The notes: generated by a model not told the origin, from the sequence alone. A stretch of DNA of 64,000 nucleotides from Deltaproteobacteria bacterium (GCA_012729055.1 JAAYDW010000077.1:31127-95126), one strand, 5' to 3'; numbered from the stretch's first letter, positions 46,475 through 56,235 are shown. Program-made: numbers and translations.

Positions 46475-49109
46475 GACGGGCGACGCGATACGGGAAAGTT
46501 TTCTGAGATTTTTTGAGAGCAAGGGGCACACACGGGTGGCGAGTTCGGCGCTCATCCCCAAAGACGATCCCACGCTGCTTTTCACCAATGCCGGCATGGT
46601 GCAGTTTAAAAACGCTTTCCTGGGGCTGGAAAACCGCGGCTATACGCGGGCCGTCTCCTGCCAGAAGTGCGCCCGCGCCGGCGGCAAGCACAACGATCTG
46701 GAAAACGTCGGCGTCACCGCGCGCCACCACACCTTTTTTGAAATGCTGGGCAATTTTTCCTTCGGCGACTATTTCAAGGAGGAAGCCATTGCCTGGGCGT
46801 GGGAATATCTCACCGACGTCGTGAAGCTCCCCAAGGAAAAACTCTGGGTGACGATTTTTGAAAACGACGACGAAGCCTTTAACATCTGGCATGAAAAGAT
46901 GAAGGTGCCGGCGGACCGCATCGTCCGCATGGGCGAAAAGAGCAATTTCTGGATGATGGGCGAAACCGGTCCCTGCGGCCCCTGCTCCGAAATCATCTAC
47001 GACCAGGGCGAAGGCACGGGGTGCGGGCGGCCCGAATGCGACATCTACTGCGAGTGCGACCGCCATCTGGAAATCTGGAACAACGTCTTCACGCAGTTCG
47101 ACCGCGATGCGTCAGGCAAACTCTCGCCGCTGCCCAAGCCCAACATCGACACCGGCATGGGGCTTGAGCGCCTCACTGCGGTGATTCAGGGCGTCACAAG
47201 CAACTACGATACGGATTTGTTTGCGCCGATCATCCGCTTTGTCGAAAAAACCTCCGGGAAAACCTACGGCAAAAACGCCGAAAACGACATTTCCATCCGC
47301 GTGATTGCCGACCACAGCCGCGCCGTGACCTTTCTCATCGGCGACGGCATTCTGCCGGCGAACGATGGACGCGGCTACGTGCTCCGCCGGATTCTGCGCC
47401 GCGCCGCGCGCCACGGCAAGATGCTGGGCATCGACAAGCCGTTTTTAAACGAAGCGGCAATGGTGGTCATCGACATGATGAAATACACCTATCCGGATCT
47501 GGCCGACAAGGCGCCTTACATCACGAAAGTGATTTTAAACGAAGAGCAGCGCTTCATGGAAACGCTCGACGCGGGTCTGCGCATATTGCAGGAGGAAACG
47601 GAAACGCTCAAGAAGGCCGGCGCGTCCGTGCTGCCCGGCGAGATTATTTTCAAACTTTACGATACCTTCGGATTTCCCACCGACCTCACGGCGGACATCG
47701 TCAGACAAGACGGAATTTCGCTCGATACGGCAGGCTTTGAAGCCGAGATGGAGCGCCAGCGCGAACGCGCCCGCGGCGCCTGGAAGGGGAGCGGCGAGGA
47801 AGCCGTGGCGGAGTGCTACCTCAAGGCGTCGAGCTCCGGCGTGGCCAGCGTTTTCTGCGGCTACGAAACCGCGACGCGGGACGAAGCGAAAATCACGGCC
47901 ATTTTTGTGGACGGGAAGTCCGTCGAAACGGCGCCGGCCGGACAGGCGGCGGAGATCGTTCTGGACACGACGCCGTTTTACGGAGAGTCGGGCGGCCAGA
48001 CCGGCGATACGGGATACCTTGAAGGAGAGGATTTCAGCTTTACGGTCGAAGACACGAAAAAGCCCGTCGAAAACTTCATCGTCCATAAAGGCGTCGTGCA
48101 GAAAGGCACGGCGAAGATCGGCGCAGCGGCCCGCCTGGTCATCGATCTGGAAAGACGCAGAGCCATCGCGGCCAACCATTCCGGCACGCATCTTCTGCAG
48201 GCGGCGCTCAAAGCCGTCCTGGGCGATCACATCAAGCAGTCCGGATCGCTTGTCAACGCCGAGCGTCTGCGCTTTGACTTTACGCATTTTTCCAAAATCA
48301 GCGAAGAAGAACTGCGGCGCGTCGAAACCATCGTCAACGACATGATCCGCCGGAACGTTTCCGTGCACACGGACGTCTGCGCGCTCGACGAAGCGCTTAA
48401 AACCGGCGCGACGGCCGTGTTTGATGAAAAATACGGCGCGACCGTACGCATCGTCAAAATGGGCGAGATGAGCATGGAACTGTGCGGCGGCACGCATGTG
48501 GAGAGGACCGGCGACATCGGCTTTTTGAAAATTCTGCATGAATCGGCCATTGCCGCGGGCGTGCGCCGGATCGAGGCCGTGACCGGGAAGGAAGCCGTCG
48601 CTCACGTCCAGAAATCCGAAGACGAGCTCAAACGCGCGGCGGGGCTGTTCAAGGCCGGCCTTTTCGAAGTTTACGACCGAACCGACAAACTGCAGAAGCA
48701 GGCCCGCGAACTGGAAAAGGAAATCGAAGCCCTCAAAGGCAAGCTCGCCGCCAGGGATTCCGGCGACCTGATGAGCCGGGTGAAGGAAATCGCCGGCGTC
48801 AAGGTGCTTGCCGCGGAAGTCAGCATCGCCGACGCGAAAACGCTGCGCGATTTCGGCGACAAACTGCGCGACAAGCTGGGCTCCGGCGTCATTCTCCTGG
48901 GCAGCAAGGCCGACGACAAAGCCTTGCTCTTGTGCATGGTCACCAAAGACCTGACCGGGAAATTCTCCGCCGGAAACATCGTCAAGGAACTGGCCCCGCT
49001 TGTCGGAGGCAAAGGCGGCGGCCGCCCCGACATGGCCCAGGCCGGCGGAACCGAGCCGGAAAATCTGAGCAAGATATTTTTCGAACTGGAAAAGCTGCTG
49101 GCGAAGTAG
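46467..49109 (+). CDS. alaS: Alanine--tRNA ligase
   Basis: FLRFFESKGHTRVASSALIPKDDPTLLFTNAGMVQFK, CGGTHVERTGDIG, GKGGGRPDMAQAGG. Confidence 0.98.
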   Translation: MAKTGDAIRESFLRFFESKGHTRVASSALIPKDDPTLLFTNAGMVQFKNAFLGLENRGYTRAVSCQKCARAGGKHNDLENVGVTARHHTFFEMLGNFSFGDYFKEEAIAWAWEYLTDVVKLPKEKLWVTIFENDDEAFNIWHEKMKVPADRIVRMGEKSNFWMMGETGPCGPCSEIIYDQGEGTGCGRPECDIYCECDRHLEIWNNVFTQFDRDASGKLSPLPKPNIDTGMGLERLTAVIQGVTSNYDTDLFAPIIRFVEKTSGKTYGKNAENDISIRVIADHSRAVTFLIGDGILPANDGRGYVLRRILRRAARHGKMLGIDKPFLNEAAMVVIDMMKYTYPDLADKAPYITKVILNEEQRFMETLDAGLRILQEETETLKKAGASVLPGEIIFKLYDTFGFPTDLTADIVRQDGISLDTAGFEAEMERQRERARGAWKGSGEEAVAECYLKASSSGVASVFCGYETATRDEAKITAIFVDGKSVETAPAGQAAEIVLDTTPFYGESGGQTGDTGYLEGEDFSFTVEDTKKPVENFIVHKGVVQKGTAKIGAAARLVIDLERRRAIAANHSGTHLLQAALKAVLGDHIKQSGSLVNAERLRFDFTHFSKISEEELRRVETIVNDMIRRNVSVHTDVCALDEALKTGATAVFDEKYGATVRIVKMGEMSMELCGGTHVERTGDIGFLKILHESAIAAGVRRIEAVTGKEAVAHVQKSEDELKRAAGLFKAGLFEVYDRTDKLQKQARELEKEIEALKGKLAARDSGDLMSRVKEIAGVKVLAAEVSIADAKTLRDFGDKLRDKLGSGVILLGSKADDKALLLCMVTKDLTGKFSAGNIVKELAPLVGGKGGGRPDMAQAGGTEPENLSKIFFELEKLLAK

Positions 49110-49202
49110 CCGAGTCCAAAACCTTCTTGGTTACGTCGAAAGAAGAATGAACGATTTAAGTTTTTGAATTGAAGACTATAAACGACCGCGGGTGGCTGGA
49201 GA

Positions 49203-50309
49203 ATGAAAAATCTCTTGAAAAACATCCGGGAATTGATTCTCACAGCCCGCAAAGCGGCGGTTCATTCCGTAGATCTGATACAGGTCTTGACCAACTTCGA
49301 GATCGGACGGCGCATTGTCGAGCATGAACAGGGAGGCGCAAAACGCGCGCAGTATGGGGAAGCAACGTTAACGCAACTGGCCGCGGCGTTAACTGATGAA
49401 TTCGGCAAAGGATTTTCGCTCACCAACCTCAAAATGATGCGCAAGTTCTACATGACGTACCGGACGGAGATTGGTCAGGCAGTGTCCGGCTTTTTGCCGC
49501 TTCTGGAAAAAGGTCAGACGCTGTCTGACCTTTTATTGAAATCCCAAACACCATCTGGGATCTCCGGTCTTCCGCCAAAACCTCAACCCGCGTCCGCACC
49601 ATTTATTTTGAGCTGGTCGCATTATGTTTTCCTACTGGGGATTACGGACGCCGGGGAGCGGAGTTTTTACGAAATCGAAGCCGCCGGTCAGGGCTGGTCA
49701 CTGCGCGAGCTTAAACGACAGTTCAATTCCGGCTTGTATGAGCGTTTGGCCGCAAGCCGCGATCAGGACGGAGTTCGTGAGCTGGCAGCCCAAGGGCAAC
49801 TCATCTCAAAACCCGAAGATCTGCTCAAAGAGCCTTATGTACTGGAATTCCTCGGCCTTGATGAAAAGGCGGCCTATTCCGAATCGGACCTGGAATTCGC
49901 CATTATCAATAAACTGGAAAACTTTCTTTTAGAGATGGGCAAGGGCTTTCTCTTCGAGGCCAGACAAAAACGATTTACCTTCGACGAGGAACATTTCTTT
50001 GTCGATCTGGTCTTTTACAACCGGCTGCTGCGCTGCTATGTGCTCATCGACCTCAAAATCGGTAAACTGACACATCAGCACCTGGGACAGATGCAGATGT
50101 ACGTCAACTACTTCGACCGTTTCGTGAAGCACAGCGATGAACGCCCGACCATCGGCATCATCCTCTGCAAAAAGAAGCATGACGCACTGGTCGAGATTAC
50201 CCTGCCCCAAGAGGCGAACATCCATGCACGGGAATACCAGCTCTACCTGCCGGACAAGGAATTGCTGCGGCAGAAACTTGTAGAGTGGAGCGAAGAAGCG
50301 GAGAGATAA
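49203..50309 (+). CDS. DUF1016 / YhcG-type PDDEXK nuclease domain protein
   Basis: FEIGRRIVEHEQ..., LSWSHYVFLLGI, FLFEARQKRFTFDEEHFFVDLVFYNRLLRCYVLIDLKIGKLTHQHLGQMQMYVNYF. Confidence 0.9.
   Translation: MKNLLKNIRELILTARKAAVHSVDLIQVLTNFEIGRRIVEHEQGGAKRAQYGEATLTQLAAALTDEFGKGFSLTNLKMMRKFYMTYRTEIGQAVSGFLPLLEKGQTLSDLLLKSQTPSGISGLPPKPQPASAPFILSWSHYVFLLGITDAGERSFYEIEAAGQGWSLRELKRQFNSGLYERLAASRDQDGVRELAAQGQLISKPEDLLKEPYVLEFLGLDEKAAYSESDLEFAIINKLENFLLEMGKGFLFEARQKRFTFDEEHFFVDLVFYNRLLRCYVLIDLKIGKLTHQHLGQMQMYVNYFDRFVKHSDERPTIGIILCKKKHDALVEITLPQEANIHAREYQLYLPDKELLRQKLVEWSEEAER
49508..49534. repeat. Perfect 12-bp inverted repeat inside the DUF1016 coding region
   Basis: AAAAGGTCAGAC-gct-GTCTGACCTTTT. 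Confidence 0.9.
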
Positions 50310-50389
50310 GAGGAAGAAATAGTAATGTCTGAGAATTTTCATAATAATCTTTTTCCAAAATAAATGTTCCAGAGAAAGAGAAAGTCGTT

Positions 50390-51913
50390 ATGGCGCTTGA
50401 GTCTCTAAATTCTTTTGATCATGCTCGTCTGTCATTTAATGCTGCGACTAGCAGAGAAGAACGGTCACAGATCGGTCAGTTTCTTACACCTGTGTCTATC
50501 GCTGATTTTATGGCTTCGCTGTTTAAGTCTGCTAAGAAAGACGTTAGAATTTTAGATCCCGGCGCGGGCGCCGGTGTTTTGTTTTATGCATTGATTAGCA
50601 AGTTGGTGGCGCAAATAAAACGGCCCTCTTCCATAGAAGTTGTCGCCTACGAAACAGATAGAACTATTTTACCTTTACTTAGAGACGCGATAGTCAGATG
50701 TTCGGTGTTATGCGAACAAAACAAAGTGCCATTTACAGGCACTATCAAAGAAGAGGATTTTATTGCTGCGGCAATATCCGCGACGGAAGATTCTCTTTTT
50801 GCCACACCGGCCAAGCCTTTCACGCACGCCATTCTTAACCCGCCTTACAAAAAAATCAATGGGGATACCCATACTCGGGCCATGCTTTATTCCGCAGGCT
50901 TGGAAGTGGCAAATCTGTATGCCGCTTTTGTCTGGTTGTCCATTCGCATGCTGGAACCGGGCGGACAGATCGTTGCCATCACGCCCCGCAGTTTTTGTAA
51001 CGGACCCTATTTTAAAAAATTTCGTGAAGATTTTCTAAGAATGTTGAGTCTCAGGCGTATTCACGTATTTGGGGCACGCAATAAAGCTTTCGGCGATGAC
51101 AATGTGCTTCAGGAAAATATAATTTATCATGCCGTTCGCGAAGACAAGAAACCTCAAAAAGTCTTGATTTCAGTGTCCGATAATGACGACTTCGCTCGGT
51201 CCAAACAAATGAGAATAGCTTATGACCAGATTGTTCAACCGGGCGATCGTGATGCCTTTATCTATCTTGGCTTTGAAGAGAAGGCGTCTTCAGCATTGAA
51301 ACAAATTCAATTTTTCAAAACGTCTCTGGACGAACTCAATTTAAACGTTTCTACGGGACGCACAGTGGATTTCCGCGCAAAAGAATATTTATTTCCGTCA
51401 ATCCGTGAAGGCTGTGTCCCGCTCATCTATCCTTGTCATTTTCAAGACGGCTTCATCCATTGGCCCTCCAAATCCGGAAAGAAACCCAATGCGATTATGT
51501 CTCATCCGGAAACGGCGGACCTTTTGTTGAAGCAAGGGTATTATGTTCTGGTTAAGAGATTTTCTACCAAAGAGCAAAAGCGGCGCGTGATGGCTGCTGT
51601 TTATGACCCATCAAAAATAGATACACCGTTTGTCAGTTTTGAAAATCATGTAAATTATTACCATCGGCAGGGGCAAGGATTTCCAGAAAAGTTGGCAAAA
51701 GGACTTGCCCTGTATCTGAATTCATCCGTTGTTGACGAGTATTTTAGACTCTTCAGTGGACACACACAGGTTAACGCCACCGATCTGCGTAAACTACCAT
51801 ATCCTACACAAGAGCAGCTATTATCGTTGGGGAATTATTTAACCGATCAAATGCCTCTGCAACAGGCGATTGATAATATTCTTCAGGAGGAGTGCTTGAA
51901 AGGTGGCCAATAA
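50390..51913 (+). CDS. N6-adenine DNA methyltransferase of a PstI/BsuBI-type R-M system
   Basis: GQFLTPVSIADFMASLF, ILDPGAGAGVLFYALI, NPPYKKI; directly followed by cognate endonuclease. Confidence 0.88.
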   Translation: MALESLNSFDHARLSFNAATSREERSQIGQFLTPVSIADFMASLFKSAKKDVRILDPGAGAGVLFYALISKLVAQIKRPSSIEVVAYETDRTILPLLRDAIVRCSVLCEQNKVPFTGTIKEEDFIAAAISATEDSLFATPAKPFTHAILNPPYKKINGDTHTRAMLYSAGLEVANLYAAFVWLSIRMLEPGGQIVAITPRSFCNGPYFKKFREDFLRMLSLRRIHVFGARNKAFGDDNVLQENIIYHAVREDKKPQKVLISVSDNDDFARSKQMRIAYDQIVQPGDRDAFIYLGFEEKASSALKQIQFFKTSLDELNLNVSTGRTVDFRAKEYLFPSIREGCVPLIYPCHFQDGFIHWPSKSGKKPNAIMSHPETADLLLKQGYYVLVKRFSTKEQKRRVMAAVYDPSKIDTPFVSFENHVNYYHRQGQGFPEKLAKGLALYLNSSVVDEYFRLFSGHTQVNATDLRKLPYPTQEQLLSLGNYLTDQMPLQQAIDNILQEECLKGGQ

Positions 51914-52871
51914 AATAAATAAAAAAGACGCACAGCTTAAGATTCAAGACGCCTTAAATATTCTGATTATACTTGGTTTGCCCCGGCAGCAACTCAACGA
52001 ACGATCCGCATTAACCCTTCTGGCACTTTTGGCCCTTAAACCGGGGCAGCGATGGAAAGAAGCAGACAATCCCTTAATGGGGATTACACCCATGATGGAT
52101 TTCTTTTTTGAGCATTACGGAAAAAAATATGCCCCAAATACCCGTGAAACGGTTCGCTGGCAAACAGTGCATCAGTTTCTCCAGGCGTCGCTCATTGTAG
52201 CGAACCCTGATAAACCGGAGAGACCAACAAACAGTCCGAAAGCCGTCTATCAGATAGAACAGGCGGCCCTGAAACTGCTAAAAAGTTTCGGGAGTCCGGA
52301 CTGGAACGTCAATCTTCAAAAATATCAGCGGAAAGTTATATCTCTCAAAAAGAAATACGCGCGGGAAAGGGTCATGCAAAGATTGCCCGTTTGCACGATC
52401 AATGGTCAGGAAATCAAGTTATCTCCCGGAGGGCAAAATGTTCTTGTGAAGAAAATCGTGGAGGATTTCTGCCCTCTTTACACCCCCGGCGGCCGGATGA
52501 TTTACGTGGGCGACACGCAATTAAAATGGGCTTACTATGACGCGGAATTGCTGGTGTCGCTCGGCGTGAAAATTGAAGAACACGGCAAAATGCCGGACGT
52601 GGTGGTTTATCATACGAAGAAAAACTGGCTGCTTCTGATTGAAGCGGTAACGAGCCATGGGCCGGTCGATCCGAAAAGACGGGCGGAGTTGAAAGATTTG
52701 TTTGCGGCATCAAGCGCCGGTCTGGTGTTTGTGACGGCGTTTATGGATCGCCGTGCCATGCTGAAATATCTCAATGACATTTCCTGGGAAACCGAAGTCT
52801 GGGTTGCCGCGTCTCCCACCCATCTGATCCATTTCAACGGGCAAAGATTTTTAGGGCCGTATGAGAATTGA
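51903..52871 (+). CDS. BsuBI/PstI-family type II restriction endonuclease
   Basis: 322 aa resembling the family (GGRMIYVGDTQLKWAYYDAELLVSLGV, MPDVVVYHTKKNWLLLIEAVTSHGPVDPKRRAEL); overlaps methyltransferase by 11 bp. Confidence 0.88.
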   Translation: MANKINKKDAQLKIQDALNILIILGLPRQQLNERSALTLLALLALKPGQRWKEADNPLMGITPMMDFFFEHYGKKYAPNTRETVRWQTVHQFLQASLIVANPDKPERPTNSPKAVYQIEQAALKLLKSFGSPDWNVNLQKYQRKVISLKKKYARERVMQRLPVCTINGQEIKLSPGGQNVLVKKIVEDFCPLYTPGGRMIYVGDTQLKWAYYDAELLVSLGVKIEEHGKMPDVVVYHTKKNWLLLIEAVTSHGPVDPKRRAELKDLFAASSAGLVFVTAFMDRRAMLKYLNDISWETEVWVAASPTHLIHFNGQRFLGPYEN

Positions 52872-52898
52872 CGGAATCTGCGGTTGAAAAAGGTTTTT

Positions 52899-53000
52899 AT
52901 GAAATCCATCCGAATCGTTCTGGGGCTGTTTGTCGGACTCTTTTGGCTCCTGGGGGGCTTCAGGATTTCATCGTCTGGCTTTCCGGAGGAGATCAATTAA
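52899..53000 (+). CDS. Candidate 33-aa small membrane protein
   Basis: MKSIRIVLGLFVGLFWLLGGFRISSSGFPEEIN; single hydrophobic segment; below the length cut of the supplied ORF track. Confidence 0.3.
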   Translation: MKSIRIVLGLFVGLFWLLGGFRISSSGFPEEIN

Positions 53001-53006
53001 ATTGCC

Positions 53007-53909
53007 ATGATCCTCAGTTGCAGCAGGCGCACGGACATTCCCGCGTTTTACAGCGACTGGTTTTTTAACCGGCTTCGCGAGGGCTTTGTCCTGGTGCGCA
53101 ATCCGATGAACGCGGGGCAGGTGCGCCGCGTTTCTCTTTTGCCGGCGGATGTGGACGGCATTGTTTTCTGGACGAAAGATCCGGCGCCGATGCTGGACAA
53201 GCTGCCACGTCTGGGCGATTATACCTATTACTTTCAGCTTACCTTGACGCCTTACGGTTGGGATATCGAGCCGCATCTGCCGCTGAAGGACGGCCTTGCC
53301 GATACTTTCCTTCGGCTTGCCGATCGCATCGGAGCGCAAAGAGTCATCTGGCGCTATGATCCCATTTTCCTTTCGGATTTCATGGCGCACGCTTACCATG
53401 CCGAGCAGTTCGACCGGCTGGCCCGGCGTCTGGCCGGCTATACTGAAAAATGCGTGATCAGTTTTCTCGATCTGTACCGGCACATCCGCAGCCGGACGGC
53501 GGACCTGTCCGTGAGACCGCCCGATGAACCGGAAATGCTGTCGCTGGCGCAAAACCTGGCGGCCACTGCGCGCCGCTGCAACATGACCGTTGAAACCTGC
53601 GCGGAGAAAATCGATCTTGCCTGCCGGGGCATCGGCCACGGCCGGTGTGTCGACGACCGGCTGCTTTCCGCGTTGTCCGGCCGACAGATTGCGGTCGGCA
53701 AAGATAAGTTCCAGCGCGATCTTTGCGGCTGCGCCGCGAGCGTCGATATCGGCGACTACAACACCTGCGGGCACTTGTGCGCCTACTGCTACGCCAATCG
53801 CAGCCGGGACAGAGTCGCCGAAAACCGGCGCCGGCACGACGACCAGTCGCCGCTCTTGATCGGCCGCTCGGACGAAAGCCCGGAACTTCCGAATGAAACG
53901 CCATCCTGA
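53007..53909 (+). CDS. DUF1848 family protein
   Basis: MILSCSRRTDIPAFYSDWFFNRLREGFVLVRNP, IVFWTKDPAPML, C-terminal CGHLCAYCYAN. Confidence 0.85.
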   Translation: MILSCSRRTDIPAFYSDWFFNRLREGFVLVRNPMNAGQVRRVSLLPADVDGIVFWTKDPAPMLDKLPRLGDYTYYFQLTLTPYGWDIEPHLPLKDGLADTFLRLADRIGAQRVIWRYDPIFLSDFMAHAYHAEQFDRLARRLAGYTEKCVISFLDLYRHIRSRTADLSVRPPDEPEMLSLAQNLAATARRCNMTVETCAEKIDLACRGIGHGRCVDDRLLSALSGRQIAVGKDKFQRDLCGCAASVDIGDYNTCGHLCAYCYANRSRDRVAENRRRHDDQSPLLIGRSDESPELPNETPS

Positions 53910-54047
53910 TTCCGGCGCGTCCCGTCCCCGCCGGCCGTCGGCCGATCCCGGCCGACCAGCAGCGGCCAGCGGCAAAGTGCCGCGCGAAAAATGATCTTGA
54001 CTGAGCCGGAAAAGGGACGGATAAAATATTCTCCAAGATAACATCCA

Positions 54048-54560
54048 ATGCAAGCTTGGGAGGCCCGGATCATGGCATATCAAATCCGCAAAGGCGGTAA
54101 AGATGACGTTGACATGCTCGTCGATATGATCCGCGACGCTTTTCAGGACGTGGCGGACCGCTTCGGACTCACACCGGAAAACAGTCCGACGCATCCCTCC
54201 AACTGCCGCCCCGAATGGGTGTTGCGGGAAATGAATCGCGGCGTCGTCTATTTCATTCTGGAAACCGAGGGACGGACGGCAGGCGCGGTCGCTCTGGAAA
54301 AAATCAACGATGACGTCTGTTACCTGGAGCGTCTGGCCGTCCTTCCGCAATACCGCCGGCGCGGATTCGGCGAGGCGCTGGTCCGGCACGTTTTAGCGCA
54401 GGCCCGGCGGATGAAGGCTTACCGCGTGCAGATCGGCATCATCGCCGACCACCGGGAATTGCACGACTGGTATGAAAAACTGGGCTTTGAAGACGTGGAG
54501 AGCAAAACGTTTCCGCAACTGATGTTTCGCGTGGCTTTTCTCGCTTACTATTTCAATTGA
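54048..54560 (+). CDS. GNAT family N-acetyltransferase
   Basis: CYLERLAVLPQYRRRGFGEALVRHVLAQAR; start may be 54072. Confidence 0.9.
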   Translation: MQAWEARIMAYQIRKGGKDDVDMLVDMIRDAFQDVADRFGLTPENSPTHPSNCRPEWVLREMNRGVVYFILETEGRTAGAVALEKINDDVCYLERLAVLPQYRRRGFGEALVRHVLAQARRMKAYRVQIGIIADHRELHDWYEKLGFEDVESKTFPQLMFRVAFLAYYFN

Positions 54561-54601
54561 AGGTGCGGCGGCCGGAGTCGCCGCACCCGGATTCGACAGC
54601 G

Positions 54602-56104
54602 TTATTTCTTTACAACGGTATTGGCGAGCGCTTCGCGGTCGCCGCCGCTCATGCCGGCGATGTATTTCACCAGCTTTTTGCGGGATTCGATGTCATACTG
54701 CGTCGTGATGGCGATCTGTTCCATGATCGGCGATCCGCCGCCGTGGAAGGCCCCGATGTTGCGGACGCCGCCGGTGGCCGAGCAGAGCTTGTCGCCCAGA
54801 TAACGCCAGAACTGGGCCTGGTCTTCAGCGGAGATCTTGGGATTGCGCTTGGTGTATTTCAGGAGCAGGTCGCCCGTTTCCGGATTCAGGAAATCTTTCT
54901 CGTGCGGGAAGGTGGCCGTGACGCCGCCGGAAATGTCGCAGAGGATTTCGGATTCGCGCCAGACCGCCTCGCCGGAGAGACACCGGCCGACGTTGCAGTA
55001 GATCGAATGCGGAATGTAAGAGCCGGGGCCGTAGGGAATGAAGCCTTTGCCCGGCATGAAAACCTTCGGCCCGCCCAGGTCGGAGGCGGTGTAGCCCGCG
55101 GCATAGCCCAGTTCCGTGACCATGATGATTTCTGCCAGCTTTTCGCGCACGTGTTCGGCCTTGTGGATGTTGTTGCATTCGGCGGCGAGCGCCGCCATGC
55201 CGAGAATGATGTCGCCGATGGCCGGCTTACAGCCCGAATAGGAATGGCGGTGGAAGAGGGCAAAGAGCAAAGCGTTGACGCCGCCGTGCTGCCACTCCCC
55301 GGCCAGGAAGACGCGCTCCCAGGGGATGAAGCAGTTTTCGAAAATCATGTAGGAGTCGGTCGATCCCTCCATAAAGCCGCGTTTGAAATGCTCCCTCTCG
55401 CGCAGCGCATGAATCGTGACGACCTGTTTGAGGCCGTCCCAGTCGCCGGGAACGGCGAACGCCACGGCGTAGTCCTTATCCTGCTCGCGCAGCGCGCGGG
55501 TCGGCACGACCAGCACTTCGTCCGCCACGGAGGCTTCGGAAATGTGCAGCTTGCACCCGTCCACGACGATGCCGTCTTTCAGACGTTCCTTGATGTAAAC
55601 GTAGGAACCGGGAGTGGGCTGGTCGGCGGGTCTCAGCATGCGGTCGCCCTTCACGTCGGTCTGCGCACAGCAGGCGACCAGGTCTTCCTTCTGAAAGCGC
55701 AGCAGCCATTTCTTGAAGTTTTCGTGATAGCTGGTTTCTCCCGGTTTGACCTTGTCGGCTTCGTAAGACACGTTATAGATGGCATTGGCGGCGTCGATTC
55801 CCATGCAGCGCTGGATGCAGCCGCCGACTTTCTGGCAGAGCATCCGGGTCATGTCCTGCTTGCGGTGCAGGTCTTCGGTGTTCTGGTGGATGTGGGTGAA
55901 GCGGTTGATGCGCTCCCCGGTCAAGTGGGAAACGGCCGTCATCAGATCCTGGTTTTCCGGCTTTTCCGCTTCATCGTACGTGGTGCCGATCGTGTTGAGG
56001 CACCGCATCTGCAGTTCATCGGTGCGGTCGATCATCTGGCCGTCGAAATAAAGGTTGCGCTTCATTTTGGATAAACCGTTGATGTAGTCTTGCTTTGTTC
56101 TCAT
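54602..56104 (-). CDS. 4-hydroxybutyryl-CoA dehydratase/vinylacetyl-CoA isomerase-like (4-hydroxyphenylacetate 3-hydroxylase family)
   Basis: CIQRC (CX3C) and HRHSYSGC (HX6C) in positions expected for the 4Fe-4S ligands of 4-hydroxybutyryl-CoA dehydratase. Confidence 0.85.
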   Translation of the reverse strand: MRTKQDYINGLSKMKRNLYFDGQMIDRTDELQMRCLNTIGTTYDEAEKPENQDLMTAVSHLTGERINRFTHIHQNTEDLHRKQDMTRMLCQKVGGCIQRCMGIDAANAIYNVSYEADKVKPGETSYHENFKKWLLRFQKEDLVACCAQTDVKGDRMLRPADQPTPGSYVYIKERLKDGIVVDGCKLHISEASVADEVLVVPTRALREQDKDYAVAFAVPGDWDGLKQVVTIHALREREHFKRGFMEGSTDSYMIFENCFIPWERVFLAGEWQHGGVNALLFALFHRHSYSGCKPAIGDIILGMAALAAECNNIHKAEHVREKLAEIIMVTELGYAAGYTASDLGGPKVFMPGKGFIPYGPGSYIPHSIYCNVGRCLSGEAVWRESEILCDISGGVTATFPHEKDFLNPETGDLLLKYTKRNPKISAEDQAQFWRYLGDKLCSATGGVRNIGAFHGGGSPIMEQIAITTQYDIESRKKLVKYIAGMSGGDREALANTVVKK

Positions 56105-56207
56105 GCTTTACTCTCCTTATATTTATTTTTGTTTTGTCGAAACGGGGAGGGGGATAGACGACGGCTGGCCGAGCCGGGGGTGATTTTTTAGTTGGGCCTT
56201 TTTCATG

Positions 56208-56235
56208 TTGACACTGTCCCTGTTTACCCTATATA
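56208..56235 (+). promoter_or_regulatory. Sigma70-like promoter for the DedA operon
   Basis: TTGACA - 16 bp - TATATA. Confidence 0.55.

Noticed and set aside
54557-56074. 505-aa plus-strand ORF
   Set aside because: Antisense to the 4-hydroxybutyryl-CoA dehydratase-like gene, which has conserved cluster ligands
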